Shown here: positions 19,303 to 27,511 of the stretch, in pieces
Layout of the letters: each line of letters opens with the position of its first letter
How positions within the stretch are numbered: the stretch's first letter is position 1
From: Candidatus Aenigmatarchaeota archaeon
GTDB taxonomy: Archaea; Aenigmatarchaeota; Aenigmatarchaeia; CG10238-14
DNA: 64,000 nt
Direction of reading: 5' to 3'
Assembly: GCA_026414305.1 (NCBI GenBank)
Contig: JAOAJH010000001.1
Coordinates: forward strand, 62,001-126,000
Program-made: the position numbers and the translations under genes
The notes under the pieces: generated by a model
Databases searched by the model: none
Seen by the model: the letters and a program-made list of their open reading frames with translations, nothing else
What the model was told of the DNA's origin: nothing

Positions 19303-20277
19303 CTACCTTTTCAGCAGAGTGATAAGTTCATTTATTTTTTGCTCAGCTTCTTGCGGATTTGTCTGCAACTTGTTTTTTGCTTCTGCTATCAAGGACTTCC
19401 ATTGCATGTTTGACGCATAGTGCTCCATTGTGTCTAGCAAGTCCAAAGCATGGTCAAAATCACCATTTTTTATCATGATTTTTACGTCTCTCGCATAATT
19501 TTTCATAAGAAGCTTGTTTTGTGCAGAGCTTCTTACGATTCCCATGGCATGCTCTATTGGTCTCCATTTTTCAAAGACCCTATGTATGTATGCCAATAAA
19601 CCACCTAAAAATATCAAGTCCAAAGCAACCAATGCAATACCCAAAGTGCCTATGCTTAGCATCTCAAGTAGGTTTGTCACCACAAATCCCCTGTATGCTA
19701 TCAAACCTAAGCAATAGCCAACTATCTTTTGAGATTTCGGTTGTTGTATCACACCAGAGGACCTTACAAAATCATAGAACAGTGTCATTAAAAGCAGCAG
19801 CGGTATAACGACGCCAAATACCCAGTAGCTCACAAACGCAAAACCACCATAGTTACCTTTGTATTTGTATCCAGTGATCACACACATTAGACCTTCTGCT
19901 ATGTTATTCATTCCTCCTGTGCTGCATTTAACTGTCATTGGTGTTGTCAAAGCTTCCTTAGATTTCATAACATATGACATTTGTATTATCAGGAACCCTA
20001 TTATTATCACACCCAAGCCTATGTAAGAAAGAGTTTTGCCTGTTCTCAAGTGGCTGCCTGCTATTATTATTCCAAAAAGTATCAGAAATGCGCCTATGAA
20101 TATTAGCAATATAGATGTTATTGTGTTTGACAGATTGTTTATAAGAGAGTCGAGAAAACCAGGTATGGCTAATGCAGCCACGACAAGAATAGAAATAATA
20201 ATGAAAATGAGGAAAAACACTGAAATCCAGTCAGCACCTTTTGAACCAAAAACCATACTATTATATTCTAAATTCAT
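19303..20277 (-). CDS. polytopic membrane protein, tandem paralog family (copy 1)
   Basis: Core FGVVIPLLLLMTLFYDFVRSSGVIQQPKSQKIVGYCLGLIAYRGFVVTNLLEML..., shared with the next three genes. Confidence 0.75.
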   Translation of the reverse strand: MNLEYNSMVFGSKGADWISVFFLIFIIISILVVAALAIPGFLDSLINNLSNTITSILLIFIGAFLILFGIIIAGSHLRTGKTLSYIGLGVIIIGFLIIQMSYVMKSKEALTTPMTVKCSTGGMNNIAEGLMCVITGYKYKGNYGGFAFVSYWVFGVVIPLLLLMTLFYDFVRSSGVIQQPKSQKIVGYCLGLIAYRGFVVTNLLEMLSIGTLGIALVALDLIFLGGLLAYIHRVFEKWRPIEHAMGIVRSSAQNKLLMKNYARDVKIMIKNGDFDHALDLLDTMEHYASNMQWKSLIAEAKNKLQTNPQEAEQKINELITLLKR

Positions 20278-20288
20278 ACTATTATTTT

Positions 20289-21257
20289 TTAGCTTATTTC
20301 TGCAATCATGGCATTTATTGTTTTTATCGCGTCATTTTTGTTTTTCGCGAGATTTAACTCTTCAACAAGCGGTATGAATTTTTCTGATTTGCCTTTGGCT
20401 TCTAGCAATGTTTTAAGATCTTCTCTTATTCCTTCACCAAAAACCTCATTTATTTGATGAAGCGGAAGATCTTTCAGTTTTTCAAGCGCTAGTCTTACTG
20501 AAGCTTCAAGCTCGTGTGTTTTTTCTTTTGGCTTTTCTACATATGAAAAATATTTTGGTATTTTTTTGACAACAGAAGAAAACAGCCAAAGATTGGCTAA
20601 AATAAGCAAAACTCCTACAAGGCCTGTTGTCAGTAAATTTATCAAACCTGTTATTATGAAAAATCTGTAAGCAATAAGCGCAAACCCTAATGATATTATT
20701 TCTATGTAAAAGTGGTTTCCTATGACTCCAGATTTTTCAATGAAGTCTTCGAAAACATGATAAAGAATTATCAACGGAATGACGAAGCCGTATAACCAGA
20801 AGCCGTATATTATTAATACTGTTTCTACAAGAGACGATTGTTTTGTTGGCATGTAGCCTGTTGTCAAGCAGCTTATATTTTCCAAAATGCCTTTTGGGTT
20901 TTTGCATTCAAGCCAAAAATTTTTCAAACTGAAAATTCCAGATGACAATTTGATTATTTGTATCTGTTGATTTATCATTGATATAAACAGTAAAAAAAGG
21001 CAGACATACATCAAAATTGCGAAGATTTTGTTATAATGCGGAAAGAAGTTAGACAAGAGCAAAATGCTAAAAATACCTAGCACTGACAAACCTGAAATTA
21101 TATATGAAAACATGAACAGTATAGCTATGGTCTTTTCAAAATTCATATTTGACAGATAAAGGAAGACAATTGAAAAAAGCAGAACTATCATAAAAAATGG
21201 AAATATTATTTGAAGAAATTCTATCAAAGTTCTTTTTATTTGCTTGAAAACAGACAT
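20289..21257 (-). CDS. polytopic membrane protein, tandem paralog family (copy 2, most divergent)
   Basis: FWLYGFVIPLIILYHVFEDFIEKSGVIGN...LIAYRFFIITGLINLLTTGLVG. Confidence 0.7.
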   Translation of the reverse strand: MSVFKQIKRTLIEFLQIIFPFFMIVLLFSIVFLYLSNMNFEKTIAILFMFSYIISGLSVLGIFSILLLSNFFPHYNKIFAILMYVCLFLLFISMINQQIQIIKLSSGIFSLKNFWLECKNPKGILENISCLTTGYMPTKQSSLVETVLIIYGFWLYGFVIPLIILYHVFEDFIEKSGVIGNHFYIEIISLGFALIAYRFFIITGLINLLTTGLVGVLLILANLWLFSSVVKKIPKYFSYVEKPKEKTHELEASVRLALEKLKDLPLHQINEVFGEGIREDLKTLLEAKGKSEKFIPLVEELNLAKNKNDAIKTINAMIAEIS

Positions 21258-21290
21258 TATTTAATAAAATGATTTTGTTAATTTTAATCA

Positions 21291-22253
21291 TTATGTTTGT
21301 GTTCTAATTTCTTTAATAATTTCTGCTTTAATTCTTTCCATTTCATTCTTGGTCGTCGCACTTAAAGCCTTACCAAATATTTTTTTGGCTTCTACTTCAC
21401 CCAGTATAAAAATTAAAGCACCTTTGAAACCTTCATCATTAATTGTAGTTTTAAACTGTTGTAAATCATTTACTTTTTCTAAAGAATTTAAGACCATTAA
21501 ACGAAATTTATCAGAGACTTGCCCCAAAAAAATTTCATTTTCTACAAGTTGCCATTGTCGGAAAACCCTTCTTACATAAGATAGAACACCACCAATGAAT
21601 ATGAAATTCAATGCTATAACGGCCATTCCTGTAGCACCTACATCGAGGATATATATCAGATTTGTTACAATAAACCCTCTGTATGCAAGAAAACCCAAAC
21701 CAAAACCTATTATCTTTTGATATGTTGGATTTTGAACAACACCGGATGATTCAACAAAATCAGCCATTAAGGCAACTAGTATAAACAAGGGCACTAGAAA
21801 ACTAAATACGAAAAAACCACCAATAGATAATGCATTAGATTTTTCAGATCCTGTAATCTTATGACCAGTTAATAAACATGAAAAAATTTCATCCAAATCT
21901 GAATTAGAAAAGCTTAAATCTTTACAATAAGCAAAACTTGTACCCCTATTTGTAACTGTTTTTTGAATTATATAAACTTCCATAAAAATTAATGCAAACA
22001 TCACAAGCCCAACACCAAAATAAGCCACAATTTTACCTATTTTTGGATTGTATGGCGCTATTAACATGCCTATAAAGATAGCTGTGCTCGATGAAAATAA
22101 AATAATAAAACCAGAGGAAGAGATAAATGCAATATTATCAATAGTACTAGTAAAACCACTTAACAAAATAGCAGCTATAATTACGACTAGAAAGATAACT
22201 GCAAGAATAATTAAATAATTTGTCAATGCTGACGTTATTTTATTTCTAGCCAT
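21291..22253 (-). CDS. polytopic membrane protein, tandem paralog family (copy 3)
   Basis: FLVPLFILVALMADFVESSGVVQNPTYQKIIGFGLGFLAYRGFIVTNLIYIL. Confidence 0.75.
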   Translation of the reverse strand: MARNKITSALTNYLIILAVIFLVVIIAAILLSGFTSTIDNIAFISSSGFIILFSSSTAIFIGMLIAPYNPKIGKIVAYFGVGLVMFALIFMEVYIIQKTVTNRGTSFAYCKDLSFSNSDLDEIFSCLLTGHKITGSEKSNALSIGGFFVFSFLVPLFILVALMADFVESSGVVQNPTYQKIIGFGLGFLAYRGFIVTNLIYILDVGATGMAVIALNFIFIGGVLSYVRRVFRQWQLVENEIFLGQVSDKFRLMVLNSLEKVNDLQQFKTTINDEGFKGALIFILGEVEAKKIFGKALSATTKNEMERIKAEIIKEIRTQT

Positions 22254-22286
22254 AAAATTTCAACCTATATAACTATTATAGTACAT

Positions 22287-23318
22287 TTATTTCATCTCCT
22301 TTAGTATTTTTTCCAAATCGTTTGCAAATTGATTTGGATTTGATTGATTTTTTGTTCTAGATGATTGTATTTTTAACCAACCTTGTTTGCTTGCAGTTGA
22401 AATATCAGCTTCAAATGGACTAAGAAGAGTATTATAAACATCATTTACTGAAGAACCTGATCTACATTGTTTTATTGCTTGCTCTAAAATTCTTTTTGAA
22501 TTAACTCTTGCTATTTGAATGCTTTTTCCAAACTCCATTGCATTTTCTATTGGTTTCCATTGACTAAAAATCCTGTTTGTGTATGAGAGCAAACCACCAA
22601 TGAATATGAAATTCAATGCTATAACGGCCATTCCTGCAGCTGCAAAGTCAAGTATGAATACAAGCCCTGTTACAATAAACCCTCTGTATGCAAGAAAACC
22701 TAAAGACCATCCTATCAGTCTTTGACTCATTCTGTTTTTAACAACCACAGAACTTTCAACAAGATCCAAAAAAATACCGCTTGTCAAAAGCAGTGGTATG
22801 ACAACACCAAATATCCAAAATCCCAAAATGTAAAAGCTGCTGCTTCCTTGCGGTGTATATCCTGATATTATGCAGGCAAGACTGTCACTCATGCTTTGAA
22901 TATTTTTGCCTTCACCAACAGGTATCAGTACAGGTATGTTTTTACAATATTCAAAATTGGAATTTTTTTCTGCTGCTTCTATAATGTTTTCTATAAGGTT
23001 CCCGCTTGGCTTGACGCCAGAATTTCTCAAAGTTGTGATTGTAGCCACACCGACTTCAATGAATATAAGCGATAGCAAAACACCAGCTATTCCTATGTAT
23101 GCCATATTTTTTCCAATTTTTGGATTGGAATACGCAATTATTACACCTAGAATGAGAACACCACCTGAAAACAAAAGAAGAACCAAAGGAATTATTCCGT
23201 TTACAAATACGAACTCCAATATGCTAGGACCTGTTGTTGTGATGGCTACTATACCAAGCGGAATTATAACAGCGGCAAGAATTATAAGAGAAATAATCCA
23301 TACGTCTGACATTGACAT
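22287..23318 (-). CDS. polytopic membrane protein, tandem paralog family (copy 4)
   Basis: FWIFGVVIPLLLTSGIFLDLVESSVVVKNRMSQRLIGWSLGFLAYRGFIVTGLVFIL. Confidence 0.75.
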   Translation of the reverse strand: MSMSDVWIISLIILAAVIIPLGIVAITTTGPSILEFVFVNGIIPLVLLLFSGGVLILGVIIAYSNPKIGKNMAYIGIAGVLLSLIFIEVGVATITTLRNSGVKPSGNLIENIIEAAEKNSNFEYCKNIPVLIPVGEGKNIQSMSDSLACIISGYTPQGSSSFYILGFWIFGVVIPLLLTSGIFLDLVESSVVVKNRMSQRLIGWSLGFLAYRGFIVTGLVFILDFAAAGMAVIALNFIFIGGLLSYTNRIFSQWKPIENAMEFGKSIQIARVNSKRILEQAIKQCRSGSSVNDVYNTLLSPFEADISTASKQGWLKIQSSRTKNQSNPNQFANDLEKILKEMK

Positions 23319-23393
23319 ATAGTATATATTGTTTTTTTAAATATAAATTTCATTATCTTAAAAATTTAACTTTTTATTTTATATGTGATTGAA

Positions 23394-23606
23394 ATGGAAG
23401 AATATGATGTGAAATATGCGGTAGAATCAATGGTATGTTTGGGTGCGAGCTTAGGTTTGATTTTCGGAATAGCATCTGCTGTGACGGGCGAAGGAGATTT
23501 TTACCAGAGGGCAATGTATGTTGTCAATTCGACAATTTATGGGACAGGTTTTGGTTTCATTCTAGGCACTGGTTTAAAAGTATTTTATGATAGGTTAAAA
23601 AAATAA
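23394..23606 (+). CDS. small membrane protein, unknown function
   Basis: MEEYDVKYAVESMVCLGASLGLIFGIAS...; two hydrophobic segments. Confidence 0.45.
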   Translation: MEEYDVKYAVESMVCLGASLGLIFGIASAVTGEGDFYQRAMYVVNSTIYGTGFGFILGTGLKVFYDRLKK

Positions 23607-23646
23607 ATTCAAACCGAAAGCTTTATATATAACTTATACACCTATA

Positions 23647-23922
23647 ATGTGTATGCTTCTGAACGAATTAGATAAGACTGTACTGTTGGCTATGCTTGTC
23701 TTCACAAAGGGTTCACTAGATTCGGCCATAGCAGAAGATCAACTTATAAAGAGGTTTGCTATAAGAAAGAAAATCCAGGTGAAATCCTCTTTAGAAGTTT
23801 TGGCAAGAAATGGCTACATAGTATACTTGCCAAATGAGAACAAGTACAAATTCAGCAAAAGCGGTTTAGAAACAGCATCACAAGTTTTGCATCAAGGAGC
23901 AAAACTCTGGTATATGAAGTAG
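23647..23922 (+). CDS. winged helix-turn-helix protein
   Basis: LDKTVLLAMLVFTKGSLDSAI...VKSSLEVLARNGYIVYLPNENKYKFSKSGLETA; wHTH-like. Confidence 0.6.
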   Translation: MCMLLNELDKTVLLAMLVFTKGSLDSAIAEDQLIKRFAIRKKIQVKSSLEVLARNGYIVYLPNENKYKFSKSGLETASQVLHQGAKLWYMK

Positions 23923-24507
23923 CTATTCACTACCAAAATCTTCAACTTTCAGCTTGAACTCTTTTCCTCTTTTTTCATTTATTATCTTTGCCAGCAGCCA
24001 AAAAACCATGCCTATTGATTTCTTTCCTTTATTGTTGCAAGGTATAACTAGATCAATATTTTTTGTCTCATTAAATGTATCGCACAAAGCAACTATTGGT
24101 ATTCTACTCTCTGCCGCCTCTTTCAAAGCTTGATAGTCTGCTTGAGGGTCAGTCAAAATTATGACATCAGGCTCTACAAAATCCCTATAATTTGGGTTTG
24201 TCAGGCTACCAGGCATGAATCTTCCTGCTATAATCTTTACGCCATCAACAGCTTCAGCAAACTTTTTTATAGCATCAAAAGTGTTTGCTTTCCTGCCAAC
24301 AACAAGAATGGTGTTTGCCTTTGATAAAAACTCTCCTGCTATTTTTATTCTTTCATCAACAACTTTGAGGTTTAGCACAGCCAAGCCATCTTCTCTTACT
24401 TTATAGATAAATCTCTTCATGTCCTTATTTTTTGACTTCATACCTATGTGTATTCCTGAAGTCAGATACTCTTTTTTGTCAGCAAGCAATTCTGTCATAC
24501 CTATCAC
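23923..24507 (-). CDS. rps2: 30S ribosomal protein S2
   Basis: YLTSGIHIGMKSKNKDMKRFIYKVREDGLAVLNLK...RFMPGSLTNP. Confidence 0.96.
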   Translation of the reverse strand: MIGMTELLADKKEYLTSGIHIGMKSKNKDMKRFIYKVREDGLAVLNLKVVDERIKIAGEFLSKANTILVVGRKANTFDAIKKFAEAVDGVKIIAGRFMPGSLTNPNYRDFVEPDVIILTDPQADYQALKEAAESRIPIVALCDTFNETKNIDLVIPCNNKGKKSIGMVFWLLAKIINEKRGKEFKLKVEDFGSE

Positions 24508-24531
24508 TATAAGACAAGAATAAATAAAAAT

Positions 24532-25341
24532 TTAACCTATATACCTCAGTTCATCATCCTTGGGCTTTTCACCCCTTTGCATTTCTTGGGCAAGCAACTC
24601 CTTCAATGCTTTGTCCTGATACTTGTTTATCTTTTTCATGAAATTATCCATTTCCTTGATTTTTTCCTGCAATTTTGACATTTCTATTTCTATGTTCAGT
24701 ATTTTTGTTAGCACTTTCAGCACAGCTTCAGCCCCTTTTGGATCAGGTATTTCAGGCAAACCAGCTGTTTCGCCTAGAAGACATAAACCCTGCATTTTTC
24801 TATATCTCCCCAATCCTAAAAACAACCCAGCAGCACCAACTATTGTGCCTATTCTGCTTCCAGCATCAAAATCTATGCCATACTTTGAGTATTTTTTGAC
24901 TATTTCAGGATCGCTTACAGCGCCTATTACTTTAGGTTCTTTGTCAAGCTTGCCAACACTCAATCCTGCTATTGTCACTATTTCCTTTACTCCTAGCTTT
25001 TCAATAAAATCTAGTATTGCGTTCACAATTTCATAATGCCCTACAGGATCAATGCTTTGGCTGTCGCCTATTAGGATGATCATGTCTCTTTGCCCTTTCT
25101 TTTTAGCCTTCCAATAATAAAATTCATTTTTAAGCACATGAACAGCTGAGCTTTGATGCAAAAGCACAAATGGATAAAAATGGCTTGAAAGCAGATCAGC
25201 AAACTTAACAGCTTTCAACTGCTCTACTAGATAACCAGCAGCTATTCTGCCAACATTGCCTACGCCTGGCAAACCTTCAACAAAAATAGGGTTTTCCAAT
25301 TTTGGCAATTTTTCCACAACTTTTATTTCAACGCTATTCAT
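24532..25341 (-). CDS. PAC2 family protein (proteasome assembly chaperone-like)
   Basis: NPIFVEGLPGVGNVGRIAAGYLVEQL...GLCLLGETAGLPEIPDPKGAEAVL. Confidence 0.9.
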   Translation of the reverse strand: MNSVEIKVVEKLPKLENPIFVEGLPGVGNVGRIAAGYLVEQLKAVKFADLLSSHFYPFVLLHQSSAVHVLKNEFYYWKAKKKGQRDMIILIGDSQSIDPVGHYEIVNAILDFIEKLGVKEIVTIAGLSVGKLDKEPKVIGAVSDPEIVKKYSKYGIDFDAGSRIGTIVGAAGLFLGLGRYRKMQGLCLLGETAGLPEIPDPKGAEAVLKVLTKILNIEIEMSKLQEKIKEMDNFMKKINKYQDKALKELLAQEMQRGEKPKDDELRYIG

Positions 25342-26107
25342 TCTCTCTACCTATTATCTGAAAGCTGGCTTCACCATCCTTTATTTTTGCAAACTCTTCT
25401 GCCAATGCCTTGGAAATATCTTTTTGCACTTGCTTTGGGTTGTTTGTTTTTATCTGAACTAAATATTTTGGCGCACTTAAATACTTTACGTCAAGATTAT
25501 ATTTATCTTTAATTGATTTCAGCACTTGCTTTATTCTGTCTATGCCATTTTCACCCAAGAACTTTAATGTAATTTCAATCTTGATTTCAACTTCTTTCTT
25601 TTTTATAAATTCTTGAGCAGCTTCAGCTATTTCTTTCACAAGCTCTTTGTTTATGCCGTTTCTTATCAAATGATCAGGTTGCTTTATTGCATATTCAAAA
25701 CCTTCATACAAGTCGCCATATGTTTCTTGCAGCTTAAACCCGACAAGCTCATATGCCTTTTCTAATGATATGCCTTTCTTTTTGGCAAAAAATTCCAGAA
25801 TCTTTTCTGATTTTTGGCCTTTTTTGAATTTTTCCATTTTTTGCTCTTTTTCCTTTTTGGATAACCTTTTCAAGCTTAACAACACAAAGCATTTTGATTC
25901 ATCGACATTGATTGCCTTGGCAACATATTGCTTGCCGATTTTGACATATTTTTTTATGTCTTTAACCCATTTACCAGAAACTTCTGAAACATGTATCATT
26001 CCTTCACATTGATACTCATCCAAGCTGCACAATGCTGAGTTAGGTGTGATGCTTTTGACAGTAACAAGGACGTTTTCACCAACTCTCGGCAAACCTGTTT
26101 TTTTAAC
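25334..26107 (-). CDS. eif2a: translation initiation factor aIF2 alpha subunit
   Basis: S1 domain GLPRVGENVLVTVKSITPNSALCSLDEYQCEGMIHVSEVSGKWVKDI; start internal to listed ORF. Confidence 0.92.
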   Translation of the reverse strand, partial: VKKTGLPRVGENVLVTVKSITPNSALCSLDEYQCEGMIHVSEVSGKWVKDIKKYVKIGKQYVAKAINVDESKCFVLLSLKRLSKKEKEQKMEKFKKGQKSEKILEFFAKKKGISLEKAYELVGFKLQETYGDLYEGFEYAIKQPDHLIRNGINKELVKEIAEAAQEFIKKKEVEIKIEITLKFLGENGIDRIKQVLKSIKDKYNLDVKYLSAPKYLVQIKTNNPKQVQKDISKALAEEFAKIKDGEASFQIIGRENE

Positions 26108-26147
26108 CATTCTATCAACTCTATTTGCTAGCAAGCATATAAAGCAT

Positions 26148-26271
26148 TGCAGGAGGCAGGATTCGAACCTGCGAACCCACTAAGGGAATAGGTCTTGAGC
26201 CTCGACATCATCAAATCAGTGCTCAATGACTTGACAGATTCTATCGCCTTTGGCCGCTTGGCTACTCCTGC
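26148..26271 (-). tRNA. tRNA-Leu(CAA), interrupted by one noncanonical intron
   Basis: Mature GCAGGAGTAGCCAAGCGGCCAAAGGCG ATAGG CTCAAGA CCTAT TCCCTTAGTGGGTTC GCAGGTTCGAATCCTGC CTCCTGC A only after removing 40 nt. Confidence 0.9.
26201..26240 (-). other. predicted 40-nt tRNA intron (around position 30/31) in tRNA-Leu(CAA)
   Basis: BHB: CGAT[AG^A]ATC...GAT GTCG[AG^G]; 4-bp helix CGAT:GTCG flanked by 3-nt bulges; removal restores a 5-bp anticodon stem. Confidence 0.85.
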
Positions 26272-26301
26272 ATTCTTTATTTTTATATAGAAAAAGATTT
26301 T

Positions 26302-26757
26302 TTAAGCTATACTCTTTAAATCTGATTTTAAGCTTTCTATTTGCTTTCTCAATTCATCAAGGACATTGTCTATTTCTTTTTCTGGTTGCTGCTCTGTCTT
26401 TTTGCTTTCATAAACACCCGGCTTTGTTAACTCTCTATCTAAAAACATTATCTTTTCTTCAAGCTTGTTGATAGAGTCTTCAAGAAGCTTTCTGTTTTCA
26501 TTTACAAGAATCTCTATCTGCCTCTGCACAGCCAATGTGTTTTTAGCAAAAAATAAAACTGATTTTATGTCATTTGTTATGTCTAGTATATTTTTGTATT
26601 TGTCTATTTTCACAAACAAGGGAACGCTTGGCTCTCCCACTCTTATTTGTTCAGGCTCTTGATATTCTTGCTTTGTATCTTCCTTTTCAGGCTCTATTAT
26701 TTGTTTTATCTGGCCGACATTTATTGTTTCTTCCTTCTTTTTCTTTAGAATAACCAT
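26302..26757 (-). CDS. coiled-coil protein, unknown function
   Basis: MVILKKKKEETINVGQIKQII...; charged, helical C-terminus. Confidence 0.5.
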   Translation of the reverse strand: MVILKKKKEETINVGQIKQIIEPEKEDTKQEYQEPEQIRVGEPSVPLFVKIDKYKNILDITNDIKSVLFFAKNTLAVQRQIEILVNENRKLLEDSINKLEEKIMFLDRELTKPGVYESKKTEQQPEKEIDNVLDELRKQIESLKSDLKSIA

Positions 26758-26844
26758 AGCTTTCAATAAATAGTATGAAATTTTGTTAATTAAAGTTTTT
26801 GTTGAAAAATGCACTGGGCGGGATTTGAACCCGCGCCGCGACCG

Positions 26845-26859
26845 ATCTGCTAGCCTGAT
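26845..26859 (-). other. predicted 15-nt intron at 37/38 of tRNA-Gly(GCC)
   Basis: BHB: CTGC[CA^A]TCAGGCTA GCAG[AT^C]; 4-bp helix CTGC:GCAG and two 3-nt bulges. Confidence 0.85.
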
Positions 26860-26867
26860 TGGCAGGG

Positions 26868-26882
26868 TTCTACGCTTTTGCT
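26868..26882 (-). other. predicted 15-nt intron at about 29/30 of tRNA-Gly(GCC)
   Basis: ATAC[GA^A]GC AAAA GC GTAG[AA^C]; 3 of 4 central pairs plus A.G; removal restores CGACC:GGTCG. Confidence 0.7.
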
Positions 26883-26957
26883 TCGTATCCTAGACCAGGC
26901 TAGACTACCAGTGCATATGCTATAATTGATTGGTAGAATAATTTTTAATATTTTTTA

Positions 26958-27239
26958 TCAGCCGAAAATAGCGCCAAAACCCTCAGCTGCTTTATCTTGC
27001 TCTTCCTTTATTTTTTTAATTATTTTTTGATCATTTGATATTCCTGCTATATCTTTAAGCAGCTGTTTTGCTCTTTCTCCTTGCTCTTCTGTCCCAGAAA
27101 ACAAACAGAAATAGAATTTTTCCTTTTCCCCTAGAGTTGAGGATTCTTTGAAAACAAAACTAGCTCTTGATAAAACATCGTCATTTGATATTGTTTGCTT
27201 AAATTGCTCAAAATTTTTTGTTTTGAATAATATATCCAT
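26958..27239 (-). CDS. hypothetical protein (93 aa)
   Basis: Open frame with plausible composition in an otherwise unassigned gap; no family recognised. Confidence 0.45.
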   Translation of the reverse strand: MDILFKTKNFEQFKQTISNDDVLSRASFVFKESSTLGEKEKFYFCLFSGTEEQGERAKQLLKDIAGISNDQKIIKKIKEEQDKAAEGFGAIFG

Positions 27240-27311
27240 TCTATCAACAATTATATTAAACTTTTAATATTTATGTTATCTTTAAGTTTTGAAATTTTAA
27301 AATAATTTTCA

Positions 27312-27479
27312 ATGCCTATATTGACTAAGATTGCTGGCGTAGGATTGATTATTTTTGGATTAGCGACAGTTCTTTTTGCAACTACAGCAACTCAACACCA
27401 GCCGCCGCCAATAGGAAATGCAGTTGTTTTGTTTGGCTTGGGAATGGTTGCATTCGGTTTTTTGTTGTTTTTTATTTAA
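27312..27479 (+). CDS. small two-TM membrane protein (55 aa)
   Basis: MPILTKIAGVGLIIFGLATVLFATTATQHQPPPIGNAVVLFGLGMVAFGFLLFFI; below ORF-track cutoff. Confidence 0.5.
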   Translation: MPILTKIAGVGLIIFGLATVLFATTATQHQPPPIGNAVVLFGLGMVAFGFLLFFI

Positions 27480-27511
27480 AAAAATTTAAATTATGAAAAC
27501 AAATTAAATTC

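Larger units (their letters stand above)
26810..26914 (-). tRNA. tRNA-Gly(GCC), interrupted by two micro-introns
   Basis: GCACTGG...GGATA CGA[15 nt]CC CTGCCA[15 nt]C GGTCG CGGC GCGGGTTCAAATCCCGC CCAGTGC A; mature stem CGACC:GGTCG, anticodon GCC. Confidence 0.85.
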
